Source: Desulfosudis sp034189195 (GTDB taxonomy: Bacteria; Desulfobacterota; Desulfobacteria; Desulfobacterales; Desulfosudaceae). From it: 64,000 nucleotides of DNA. The stretch lies in NCBI GenBank assembly GCA_034189195.1, contig JAXHVI010000140.1, positions 10,962 to 74,961 on the forward strand. The letters run 5' to 3'. Of this stretch, positions 1-7,251 are shown piece after piece. Each line of letters starts with the position of its first letter. Within the stretch, counting starts at the first letter, position 1. A program made the translations under genes and the position numbers. The notes below the pieces were generated by a model that was not told the DNA's origin, made no database searches, and worked only from the letters and a program-made list of their open reading frames with translations.

Positions 1-104
1 GCGCCACCGAAATCAGCCGCGTCTATCACCTGGACCGGGGATATGAAAACCTGGAGGAAAAGTTTGAACGCCTGGGCGCCGCCATTCGGCGCGTGGCGCC
101 GTGA
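1..104 (+). CDS. murA: UDP-N-acetylglucosamine 1-carboxyvinyltransferase, C-terminal end (partial)
   Basis: Only the last 33 codons are present, in the frame starting at base 3 and ending with TGA at 102-104. The peptide contains HLDRGYENLEEKFERLGA and ends RRVAP, which is the typical C-terminal helix of MurA, the cytosolic enzyme that transfers enolpyruvate to UDP-GlcNAc in the first committed step of peptidoglycan synthesis. The rest lies outside the window, so catalytic residues cannot be checked. MurA is nearly always intact and essential; nothing here suggests otherwise. The identification rests on a short but characteristic tail. Confidence 0.8.
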   Translation, partial: ATEISRVYHLDRGYENLEEKFERLGAAIRRVAP

Positions 105-181
105 TAAAGGGATCCGCCCGGCTGATTTTGTTTCCGCATCCACCGATGGTAGGCCCCGAGCCTGAACACCGCTCCGCTGAA

Positions 182-451
182 TCATTTGGCCAGTGCTTTT
201 CTTGCCTGAATCTGGGCGGCTGTTTTTTTCGCAATAAACGAAAAAACCGGAACCAGTCGCAGCGTGAACAGATAGAAGGCGCCGTCTTTTTCAATGCCTT
301 GGTTCACGGTTTTCAGCCGGCCGCCGAACTTGTTTTGCACATAATCCTTCAGCAAAAACCGGGCCGCCAGAAACGCCAGGGTCGCGCCGATGGAACTGGC
401 AAAAGGGACCAGAACCAGCCCGATCATGATTTTGGAAGTCCTGGATTCCAT
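182..451 (-). pseudogene. TVP38/TMEM64 (VTT/DedA-like) membrane protein fragment
   Basis: An 89-residue reading frame with a good ribosome site (AAGGGAGA) before its ATG. The middle, GATLAFLAARFLL through KDGAFYLFTLRLVPVF, is the conserved core of TVP38/TMEM64 proteins, normally about 200-240 residues with several membrane segments. Here both flanks are missing: the residues before about 15 and after about 70 (SFIAKKTAAQ onward) do not fit the family. The frame therefore looks like an internal piece of the gene with both ends replaced by unrelated sequence. It is unlikely to make a functional transporter or scramblase-like protein. It lies beside another decayed gene, at 664-819. Confidence 0.6.
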
Positions 452-663
452 CTATTCTCCCTTCGGTATATCGCCTTCAGGATTTAACCCGAATATTCAT
501 GAAATTTTTCGATGCGCACTTGAATTCCTGGCCCCGATTTTCTCAAACCGGGAAAAGTCGGCTTTTCAGAGGAAATATCGTTTCCAGTGACGCCATCAGG
601 CGTCTTGAAAATGCCCTTACGGGCACACTACAAACGGATCAACCCGGCATGACGGGACCGCAG

Positions 664-819
664 TCACAGCCTCAATAACTGCGCCGCGTTATTATAAAAA
701 ATGCGCCGGGCCAGACTGGCGTCGGACCGGCCGGCGGCCTTGACGATTTTAATCATGGACGCCGGGTTGCCGAAAGGCCAGTCCGACGCGAACAGCAAGG
801 GCTCCGGTCCGAAGGTTCA
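664..819 (-). pseudogene. Amidohydrolase (Amidohydro_2 family) C-terminal fragment
   Basis: Reading the minus strand into the TGA at 664-666 gives about 51 codons: FGPEPLLFASDWPFGNP, then MIKIVKAAGRSDASLARRIF, ending YNNAAQLLRL. This is the typical end of Amidohydro_2 enzymes: the FASDWPF strand with the metal/substrate Asp and the final helix NNAAQLL. An in-frame stop lies just upstream and no N-terminal metal-binding part is present, so the gene is truncated to about one sixth. The break lies next to the promoter of the chimeric gene on the other strand, suggesting a deletion between two divergent genes. Confidence 0.6.
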
Positions 820-821
820 AA

Positions 822-850
822 TTGACACGCACTGCAGGCCTTGCTATAGC
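822..850 (+). promoter_or_regulatory. Sigma70-type promoter for the SDR/crotonase gene
   Basis: A perfect -35 box TTGACA at 822-827 is followed by a 17-base spacer and a -10 box TATAGC at 845-850. The first ATG with a ribosome site is at 907, giving a leader of about 50 bases. The promoter reads directly into the chimeric gene. Confidence 0.65.
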
Positions 851-906
851 TGAAGCTTCCTGGCGAAGTGTGTTTTGCCTCACCCCTCTTGCAAGGGAGA
901 AACGAT

Positions 907-2013
907 ATGGCTTCCGTTCTGATTACCGGCGCTTCAACGGGCATCGGCCGCCAGTGCGCCCTTGACCTGGCCCGCGCCGGCTGGCAGGTGTTTGCCGGCA
1001 TACGAAACCCGGAAGACGGTGAGGCCCTGGTGTCTGCCGGCATCGGCCATATCATTCCGGTAATCATTGACGTCACCGACACGGACACCATCGGGCGGGC
1101 GGTAAAGAAAATTGAAACCGACCTGGCCGGCAAGGGTCTGGACGCCCTGGTGAACAACGCGGGCATCACCGTTCAGGGTCCCCTTGAATTTGTCCCCCTG
1201 GCCATGTTTGAAACACAGATGCAGGTCAATGTGACCGGCCAGCTTGCCGTGACCCAGGCCTTTCCGCCCCTGATTCGAAAGGATACCAGAGAGGGGGTCA
1301 TGGTTCTGGCCATGGACAATGGGCCGGAAAACGCCTTTAACAGCGAGATCATCGCCCAGTTCAACGCGGCTTTAGACGACATTGAGGCCGACGACACTAT
1401 TCGCGGGGTGGTGGTGACCGGGGCCGGGGGCCAGTTTTTTCCCTCCGGCATGGACCTTTCCCACGTGATGGGGCTGGAGGCGGGCGCCATCAAGGAATTT
1501 TTCAAAGAGCTGTTCACCTTTTTCCACCGTGCCTTTGTGTTTCCCAAATCCATGGTGGCGGCGATCAACGGTCATGTGGTGGCCAGCGCCCTTGCCTTTT
1601 CCATGTGTCTGGATTACCGGGTGATGCAGAACAAAGGCGCGGTATGCACCTTTCCGGAGATCGATGTTTCCATCATTCCGCCCTCCGGGTGCCTGGCCAT
1701 GGTGAAATACGTGATCGGCGAGCGCATGACCGACCTGGCCTTTCTGTCCGGCCGCAAGTTTGACGGGCCGGCGGCCCTGGCCGTGGGCATGGTGGACGAA
1801 CTGGCCGAAGGCAGTGCCGTCATCGACCGCGCCGTTGAGATGGCCGCTGAACTGGGCGCCAAAAAGCCCCGCCTGTTTGCCGCGTACAAAAAACGGTTCC
1901 GCGGCGAAACCGCGGACTGCATGCTGGCCGAAGACCTGCGGTATATCGACGAAGAGATGGACGTGACCATGTTCCAGAACTGCGACCTCTCCTGCCTGCG
2001 GTCGTTGTCCTGA
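907..2013 (+). CDS. Chimera of a short-chain dehydrogenase N-terminus and an enoyl-CoA hydratase (crotonase) domain
   Basis: A 368-residue protein. Start chosen at ATG 907 because GGGAGA lies just upstream and the Rossmann fold begins at once. Residues 1 to about 125 are a classical SDR: GASTGIG at 8-14 and NNAG at 83-86. The SDR stops before the catalytic Ser and YxxxK. From about residue 126 (DTREGVMVLAMDNGPENAF) the chain is a crotonase-fold enoyl-CoA hydratase/isomerase, with the oxyanion-hole strand VAAINGHVVASALAFSMCLD. The junction is near base 1281. The SDR half cannot be an active dehydrogenase; the crotonase half lacks only a few N-terminal residues and could fold. In-frame joining with a good promoter suggests it is expressed. 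A deletion that fused two acyl-CoA metabolism genes is the simplest explanation. Confidence 0.75.
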   Translation: MASVLITGASTGIGRQCALDLARAGWQVFAGIRNPEDGEALVSAGIGHIIPVIIDVTDTDTIGRAVKKIETDLAGKGLDALVNNAGITVQGPLEFVPLAMFETQMQVNVTGQLAVTQAFPPLIRKDTREGVMVLAMDNGPENAFNSEIIAQFNAALDDIEADDTIRGVVVTGAGGQFFPSGMDLSHVMGLEAGAIKEFFKELFTFFHRAFVFPKSMVAAINGHVVASALAFSMCLDYRVMQNKGAVCTFPEIDVSIIPPSGCLAMVKYVIGERMTDLAFLSGRKFDGPAALAVGMVDELAEGSAVIDRAVEMAAELGAKKPRLFAAYKKRFRGETADCMLAEDLRYIDEEMDVTMFQNCDLSCLRSLS

Positions 2014-2028
2014 TATGGAGAAAAACCC

Positions 2029-3000
2029 ATGATCGAAGAAATTTTCCCCGACCTGTTCCGGATCAAGATTCCCCTGCCCGACACCCCGCTCAAGTACCTG
2101 AACGCCTATGTCATCCGGGCAGAGCCCCGCAGCCTGATCGTGGACACCGGCTTGAACCATGACGTCTGCTTTGAGGCCATGCGGGCCGGGCTGGCTGAAA
2201 TCGGCCTGGATATGAGCAAGGCCGACCTGTTTATCACCCACATGCACGCCGACCATTTCGGCCTGGTCACCCGCATGGCAACCGACAGCACGCAGGTGTT
2301 TTTCAATCGCCTGGACGCGGAGATCATTGAAAACTGGCAGGGCTTTGAGCCCATGATCCAATACGCCGTAAAAAGCGGGCTTCCTGAAGGCGCCCTGCGA
2401 AAGGCGTTGGACAAACACCCGGCCCGCAAGTTCGGCACCGACTGGCGGCCCCCGCTTCAGATTTTAAGCGACGGCCACCAGATCCCTATCGGCCGGTACC
2501 GGTTCACCTGCGTTCACACGCCGGGCCACACCCAGGGCCATATGTGCCTGTATGAGCCGGCCCACAAAATCCTGATCGCCGGGGACCATCTTTTAATCGA
2601 CATCACCCCCAACATTCAATGCTGGTCCGAGAACGACGACCCCCTGAACAGCTACATGGCCAGCCTGGACAAGGTCCGGGCCATGGACGTGGCCCATGTG
2701 CTGCCCGGCCACCGCCGCCTGTTTGACGATTGCCGCCGGCGCGTTGATGAGCTCAAAACCCACCACGAACACCGGCTGGAAGAGGTGATGGAAATTCTTG
2801 TTGCGCGGCCGGGCCTGTCCGCCTTTGAAACCGCCTCTTTCATGACCTGGGATATTGCGGCTGAAAACTGGGACGCCTTTCCCCCGGCCCAGAAATGGTT
2901 TGCCACGGGCGAGGCCATCTCCCACCTGCGCCACCTTGAGAACAAGGGCCGGATTTTCCGCAAGACCGAAGACCCGGTGATCACCTATGCGGTAAAATGA
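2029..3000 (+). CDS. Metallo-beta-lactamase fold hydrolase
   Basis: A 323-residue protein starting 15 bases after the preceding stop, with GGAGA upstream of ATG 2029. The zinc motif HMHADH is at residues 71-76, HTPGHTQGH at 163-171 and GDHLL at 185-189, so all expected ligands of an MBL-fold hydrolase are present. The C-terminal half carries a further conserved His (LPGHRR) and a helical extension seen in the glyoxalase II-like/LACTB2-like group. Its place behind the crotonase gene and before an acyl-CoA ligase suggests work on thioesters or related acyl compounds, but the substrate is not visible from the sequence. Confidence 0.8.
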   Translation: MIEEIFPDLFRIKIPLPDTPLKYLNAYVIRAEPRSLIVDTGLNHDVCFEAMRAGLAEIGLDMSKADLFITHMHADHFGLVTRMATDSTQVFFNRLDAEIIENWQGFEPMIQYAVKSGLPEGALRKALDKHPARKFGTDWRPPLQILSDGHQIPIGRYRFTCVHTPGHTQGHMCLYEPAHKILIAGDHLLIDITPNIQCWSENDDPLNSYMASLDKVRAMDVAHVLPGHRRLFDDCRRRVDELKTHHEHRLEEVMEILVARPGLSAFETASFMTWDIAAENWDAFPPAQKWFATGEAISHLRHLENKGRIFRKTEDPVITYAVK

Positions 3001-3304
3001 CAATCTCCAAGACCCCTGCCCGACGGGGTCCGACGTCTGTTCATTTGGCACCGGCCATGCCCTGCCCCATGCCCCGGGCTGAGAAAACTTGCCAAATCCC
3101 GGCAAACAGGCTACCATTTTGAGTATAGATAAAAACTGCTCCCGCTCGTGATATGTATCCGGGCCGGTTTGGCAAGATAACCTTTCCCGGATGATCCGTG
3201 TTTTTATCTTCAACCGTCTGTCCCGCCCCCGACATGGGCTGGCGGTTCAACTCACGAACGGTCGCACCTTCAAACCCTGAATTTTCAACAGAAAGGAAAT
3301 TTTT
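3001..3304. other. Intergenic region before the acyl-CoA ligase
   Basis: About 300 bases with no convincing gene. A GAAAGGAAATTTTT stretch just before 3305 supplies the ribosome site of the ligase. I see no clear promoter or terminator hairpin. Confidence 0.5.
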
Positions 3305-4972
3305 ATGGACATCATCAAAGGATTTCCCGCCACCAGCCAGGACACCTACCAGCTCAACGTGACCACCATCATCCAGCATGCCGCCAGAAGTTTCGGTCAA
3401 CAGGAGATCGTCAGCCGCCGGCTGGACGGCAGCATGTTCAAATACACCTATTCCCAGGCCCATGAACGCATGAAACGCCTGGCCAACGGCCTGCGGTCCA
3501 TCGGCGTCCAGGTGGGCGACCGGGTGGGCGTTCTGGCCTGGAACAGCCATGAAAATTATGAGATTTATTTCGGCCTGCCCGGCACCGGCGCGGTCATGCT
3601 GCTGCTGAACCTTCGCCTGACGCCCCAGGACCTGGCCTATGTAATCGACCACAGCGGCGCGACCTACATTATCGTGGACGAAACCCTGCTGCCCATCGCC
3701 CATGCCGTGGCCCCGCTGTGCAAAAACCTCAAGGCATTTGTGATCATCACCCTGCCCGGCAAAAAACTGGCGGACGTTAAAACCAGCCTGGAAAATATTT
3801 ATTCCTACGAAGACCTGATCGCCGAGTCCGCCCCGGATTTTGAATGGCCCCACATGGATGAGACTTCGGCTTACGCGGCCTGCTACACCACCGGCACCAC
3901 CGGCAAACCCAAGGGGGTCTATTATTCCCACCGGAACGTGTACCTGCATTCCTGCTCAATCGGCATCAACGCGGAAATCTCCACCACCGACACCTACTGC
4001 CAGATCGTGCCCATGTTCCACGCCCTGGGATGGGGCCTCAGCCAGGCCGCCACCATGGTGGGCGCGCGCCTGGTGTTTCCGGGCATGTATACACTGGACA
4101 ACCTGGAGGGGCTGTGCAAGATGATCGTGGATGAAAAAGTAAACGTCAGCGCCGGAGCCCCGGCCATATTCATGCCCCTGCTGGAGTACATCCGCGGCCT
4201 GGACAAAAAACCGGACCTTGCCGGCGCCCGCCTGCTGTCCGGCGCCAGCGAGCCCCCGGTGGCCATGATGAAAGGGTTCTGGGACCTGACCGGCGCGGAA
4301 ATCATTCACGCCTACGGCGCCACGGAAACCACCCCGCTGGTGACCGCCAACCGCATCATGCCGTGGCTGGCGGACAAACTGACCGAAGACCAGAAGTGGG
4401 AACTGAAAAAAAAGCAGGGCTTCACCGTGGTGGGGCTGGACATCAAGGTGGTAAACGCCCTTGACGAAGAGGTTCCCTGCGACGGCAAAACCCCCGGTGA
4501 AATCCTCATTCGGGGGCCCTGGATCACCGGCCGGTATCACAACGCCCCGGAGACGGAAACCCAATTCACAAAAGACGGCTACTGGCGCAGCGGCGACGTG
4601 GGCACCATCGATGAATACGGCTATCTTAAAATCACGGACCGCGTCAAGGACGTGATCAAGAGCGGCGGAGAATGGATCAGCTCGGTTGACATGGAAAACG
4701 AAATCGTCTCCTTTCCGGCCGTGCTGGAGGCGGCGGTGGTGGGCATTGCCCATCCCAAGTGGGAGGAGCGGCCCCTGGCCCTGGTGGTGCTGCGCGAGGG
4801 CGAAAAAGAACGGGTCACGGCCGACGACATCCGTAACCACCTGGCCAAGACCTTTGCCAGGTGGCAGTTGCCGGACGAGGTGCTGTTCGTGGACCAGATT
4901 CCCAAGACCAGCGTGGGCAAACTCAACAAAAAAGAGATTCGCGAGCAATACAAGGAAATGTATCTCAAGTAA
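3305..4972 (+). CDS. Fatty-acid--CoA ligase (AMP-forming)
   Basis: A 555-residue acyl-adenylate synthetase. The P-loop YTTGTTGKPKG is at 194-204, the adenine-binding motif HAYGATETTP at about 335-344, the hinge region DRVKDVIKSGGEWIS follows, and the C-terminal catalytic lysine lies in PKTSVGKLNKKEI. The layout and length fit the medium/long-chain fatty acyl-CoA ligase family that activates fatty acids for beta-oxidation in the cytosol. AGAAAGGAAA precedes the ATG. It sits between an MBL hydrolase and exonuclease III; the link with beta-oxidation fits a sulfate reducer that oxidises fatty acids or hydrocarbons. Exact chain length preference is unknown. Confidence 0.9.
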   Translation: MDIIKGFPATSQDTYQLNVTTIIQHAARSFGQQEIVSRRLDGSMFKYTYSQAHERMKRLANGLRSIGVQVGDRVGVLAWNSHENYEIYFGLPGTGAVMLLLNLRLTPQDLAYVIDHSGATYIIVDETLLPIAHAVAPLCKNLKAFVIITLPGKKLADVKTSLENIYSYEDLIAESAPDFEWPHMDETSAYAACYTTGTTGKPKGVYYSHRNVYLHSCSIGINAEISTTDTYCQIVPMFHALGWGLSQAATMVGARLVFPGMYTLDNLEGLCKMIVDEKVNVSAGAPAIFMPLLEYIRGLDKKPDLAGARLLSGASEPPVAMMKGFWDLTGAEIIHAYGATETTPLVTANRIMPWLADKLTEDQKWELKKKQGFTVVGLDIKVVNALDEEVPCDGKTPGEILIRGPWITGRYHNAPETETQFTKDGYWRSGDVGTIDEYGYLKITDRVKDVIKSGGEWISSVDMENEIVSFPAVLEAAVVGIAHPKWEERPLALVVLREGEKERVTADDIRNHLAKTFARWQLPDEVLFVDQIPKTSVGKLNKKEIREQYKEMYLK

Positions 4973-4983
4973 AAGGGGACACA

Positions 4984-5772
4984 TTGGCCAGACGAAAAAT
5001 CAAACTGGTCTCATGGAACGTCAACGGCCTGCGGGCCGTTATGGGCAAGGGCTTTCTGGAAACCTTTAAAAACCTGGATGCCGACGTGGTCGGCATCCAG
5101 GAGACCAAACTCCAGGCCCCCCAGGTGACCGGCGACATGGCAAACATCGAGGGCTACACCTCGTACTGGGCCCATGCCACGACAAAAAAAGGCTACAGCG
5201 GGGTGGCCGCCTATTCCCGGGTGCCGGTCAAAAGCGCCAAAACCGGCATGGGCCGGCCGGAATACGACAACGAAGGCCGGATTATCGAACTGGACCTTGG
5301 GGATTTTATTTTTTTCAACATCTATTTTCCCAATGGTCAGATGGGTGAAGACCGGTTGACCTACAAGCTGGACTTTTACCGCGACTTTTTTGCCCATGCC
5401 GACGATTACCGCAAGCAGGGCCGAAGCCTGGTGATCTGCGGGGACTACAACACGGCCCACAACGAGATTGACCTGAAAAACCCCAAGGCCAATGAAAACA
5501 CATCGGGGTTTATGCGCATCGAGCGGGACTGGCTGGACAAAATCTCAGCCGACGGATACGTGGATACCTTTCGCCACCTTTACCCGGACACGGTTAAATA
5601 CTCATGGTGGACCCACCGGTTCAAGGCCCGGGAGCGGAACGTGGGCTGGCGCATCGACTATTTTTTTGTAACCGAAGACATCATATCCAGGGGCTGGCTC
5701 AAAGACGCCTTTATCGACAACACGGTTTTGGGCTCAGACCACTGCCCGGTGGGCCTGGTGCTGGAGATATAG
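4984..5772 (+). CDS. xth: Exodeoxyribonuclease III (AP endonuclease)
   Basis: A 262-residue protein of the ExoIII/APE family, which cuts DNA 5' to abasic sites in base-excision repair. I choose the TTG at 4984 because AAGGGG lies 7 bases upstream and translation gives MARRKIKLVSWNVNGLR; the frame stays open upstream but overlaps the ligase. Motifs: WNVNGLRA at 11-18, IQETKLQ with the metal-binding Glu, GDYNTAHNEIDL, and the catalytic SDHCPVGL near the end. All active-site residues of the family are present. It follows the ligase by 11 bases and is probably cotranscribed. Confidence 0.9.
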   Translation: MARRKIKLVSWNVNGLRAVMGKGFLETFKNLDADVVGIQETKLQAPQVTGDMANIEGYTSYWAHATTKKGYSGVAAYSRVPVKSAKTGMGRPEYDNEGRIIELDLGDFIFFNIYFPNGQMGEDRLTYKLDFYRDFFAHADDYRKQGRSLVICGDYNTAHNEIDLKNPKANENTSGFMRIERDWLDKISADGYVDTFRHLYPDTVKYSWWTHRFKARERNVGWRIDYFFVTEDIISRGWLKDAFIDNTVLGSDHCPVGLVLEI

Positions 5773-5832
5773 GCCGGATATTTTCCCCTCCCGGCCGTAC
5801 TGTTACCGTACAGCCTCTGGGGTATCATCCGG

Positions 5833-6054
5833 TCAGACGGCGTTTTCGGCCAGCAGCTCCATGACTTTTACATAGGTTTCGACCACGACCACACCACAGA
5901 CCTGTTTGACTTCCGGCGTCCCGATCAGGTCTCCGGCGATGTCGGCGCAGCGGATGCCGCCATGCCGCGCGCCGAAATGCCCGGTGAACGCCGGGCCCGG
6001 CAGTGGTGCCGCACCGGAAAGTGTATTTTTTGCCGCAGGGGAGGGTTTTGTCAA
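5833..6054 (-). pseudogene. Possible C-terminal remnant of a C_GCAxxG_C_C family protein
   Basis: The last 40 residues of this frame (IRCADIAGDLIGTPEVKQVC then VVVVETYVKVMELLAENAV) resemble the end of C_GCAxxG_C_C redox proteins, in which a cysteine after a short helix is followed by another before a final amphipathic helix. The N-terminal cysteine motif that names the family is missing and the first 30 residues look random. I read it as a remnant. The match is by eye only. Confidence 0.3.
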
Positions 6055-6062
6055 GAAGAAAG

Positions 6063-6084
6063 CGGCCCGGCGAGAGCCGGGCCG
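6063..6084 (-). terminator. Rho-independent terminator after the 6099-6428 gene
   Basis: A perfect 9-bp stem, CGGCCCGGC with GCCGGGCCG, around the loop GAGA. On the minus strand it is followed by CTTTCTTCTT. It begins 15 bases after the stop of the small lysine-rich gene. The U-tract is interrupted, so termination may be partial. Confidence 0.55.
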
Positions 6085-6098
6085 CCGGCAATACCGGA

Positions 6099-6428
6099 TC
6101 AGGCTTCCGCCTGTTTCTTTTCTTTTTTCTTTTTCTCTTTTTTTACAGGCTGTTCTTCGGCTTTTGGGGCTGCCTTGGGCTGCTTGCCGGCCGCCGCCTT
6201 TTCTTTGGTGCTCTGGGCCACCCGGGCGTTGCGCTCTTCTGCGGCTACGATACTGGACAGGCGGGTGTTGGCCTGGCGAATGTCGGCCTTGAGCTTGCGG
6301 ACACGGGGGTCTTTTTCCAGGCCTTTGCCATTTATGCCCCGCTCTTTTAACAGCGCGACGCGGGCCGCCAGGTCTGCCTGGATTTTGTTCTTCTGCGCCT
6401 CAACATACGGCTTGGCTTTGAGATTCAT
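6099..6428 (-). CDS. Small conserved lysine-rich protein of unknown function
   Basis: A 109-residue protein with a strong ribosome site (AAAGGAG) before its ATG. Residues 1-70 are a predicted helical region rich in Lys, Arg and Ala. The tail from about 75 is a low-complexity Lys/Ala/Glu/Pro stretch ending KKKKEKKQAEA, like the basic tails of nucleic-acid-associated proteins. No domain is recognised. It has its own terminator at 6063-6084 and lies downstream of yajD on the same strand. A nucleoid or ribosome-associated role is a guess. Confidence 0.65.
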   Translation of the reverse strand: MNLKAKPYVEAQKNKIQADLAARVALLKERGINGKGLEKDPRVRKLKADIRQANTRLSSIVAAEERNARVAQSTKEKAAAGKQPKAAPKAEEQPVKKEKKKKEKKQAEA

Positions 6429-6464
6429 TTCGTACTCCTTTGTATGGACAACGGGTTATTGTTT

Positions 6465-6851
6465 TTACTCTTTTTTATTCAACAGCGCGTCCAGGCCGGC
6501 AAAAGGCTTATGGCCGAAGCCGGAGGCCGGCTCCCGGTCCGGGCCGCCGGATGGATCATAGGCATCGGCAACGGCCTGGCGGCCATGGGCGTTTTCATGA
6601 CAGTACAGGCAGAGCAGTTCCCAGTTGCTGCCGTCGGGTGGATTGTTATCGTGATTGTGGTCCTTGTGATGAACGGTAAGTTCGCGCAGCCGTTTGCCGG
6701 AAAACTCCCGGCCGCAGTGGCCGCAGATCGGTGGAAAAAGCTTAAGCGCCCGTTCCCGGTATCCCTTTTCCGCCTCTTTACGACGGGCCAGCACGTCGGC
6801 CACCAGCCGGTTCACGCCGTTACTGTCCGGACCTCCCTTTATCGAAGGCAT
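6465..6851 (-). CDS. yajD: HNH nuclease family protein YajD
   Basis: A 128-residue protein that matches E. coli YajD in pattern: GYRERALKLFPPICGHCGREF, then LRELTVHHKDHNHDNNPPDG, then SNWELLCLYCHENAH, ending with a short Phe-Ala/LDALLNKKE tail. It has a zinc-coordinating CxxC, the HNH core HHKDHNHDNNP and a second CxxCH, so it is a complete HNH fold that may nick DNA. The cellular role of YajD is not established. GAGGAG lies 10 bases before the ATG. A promoter at 6989-7017 and a terminator-like hairpin at 6943-6975 lie upstream, suggesting controlled expression. Confidence 0.85.
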   Translation of the reverse strand: MPSIKGGPDSNGVNRLVADVLARRKEAEKGYRERALKLFPPICGHCGREFSGKRLRELTVHHKDHNHDNNPPDGSNWELLCLYCHENAHGRQAVADAYDPSGGPDREPASGFGHKPFAGLDALLNKKE

Positions 6852-6942
6852 GTGATGGTGCTCCTCTTACAACCATCCAGGATCTTTCATGAAAGTGTAT
6901 CTTATATAAAAATATACCAATGCGGCACCCCCATGTAAAAAC

Positions 6943-6975
6943 ACGCAGCCGGCAAAAAACCATCGCCGGCTGCGT
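6943..6975 (-). terminator. Terminator-like hairpin in the yajD leader
   Basis: A perfect 11-bp stem, ACGCAGCCGGC with GCCGGCTGCGT, around an 11-base loop. On the minus strand it is followed by GTTTTTAC, an intrinsic-terminator layout. It starts only about 7 bases after the predicted transcription start of the promoter at 6989-7017. Confidence 0.6.
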
Positions 6976-6988
6976 CAAACGGCCTCTA

Positions 6989-7017
6989 TCTATAACAAGA
7001 CCAACAGGATGTGTCAA
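6989..7017 (-). promoter_or_regulatory. Sigma70-type promoter upstream of yajD
   Basis: On the minus strand TTGACA (7012-7017) and TATAGA (6989-6994) are separated by exactly 17 bases, nearly the consensus. The predicted start is near 6982. Transcription would meet the hairpin at 6943-6975 almost at once, then continue to yajD 90 bases further on. Confidence 0.65.
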
Positions 7018-7118
7018 TGTTTTAAATGGTTTTTGCGAAAAGCAGCGCCCGTTTGGGGCCGGTTACACCGGGTTTGCGCCGTGCCGCCTGAGAAGCGGCC
7101 ATATTTTCAAACTTTTCT

Positions 7119-7148
7119 TTGGCTTCATCAGGAACATGATGCTATAAT
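7119..7148 (+). promoter_or_regulatory. Candidate promoter for the aspartate decarboxylase gene
   Basis: TTGGCT at 7119-7124 and a perfect TATAAT at 7143-7148 with an 18-base spacer. The start codon at 7252 is about 100 bases downstream. The -35 is only a partial match. Confidence 0.4.
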
Positions 7149-7251
7149 CGCCCGCGTTTTGGCCCGAATGTTTTATGAGATATCCGGGTTGGTGCTAAAA
7201 CGCCCCGGCGGGCGAACAGACGGAATAACGACGAGTCGCAACGGTAAACTC

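Noticed and set aside
1372..2418. Long minus-strand open frame opposite the crotonase and MBL genes
   Set aside because: It mirrors plus-strand genes with clear motifs; high GC at third positions keeps the opposite strand open. No ribosome site or domain.
3041..3056. TGGCAC at 3041 as a sigma54 promoter before the acyl-CoA ligase
   Set aside because: The -12 part reads ATGCC and position 7 is not a purine.
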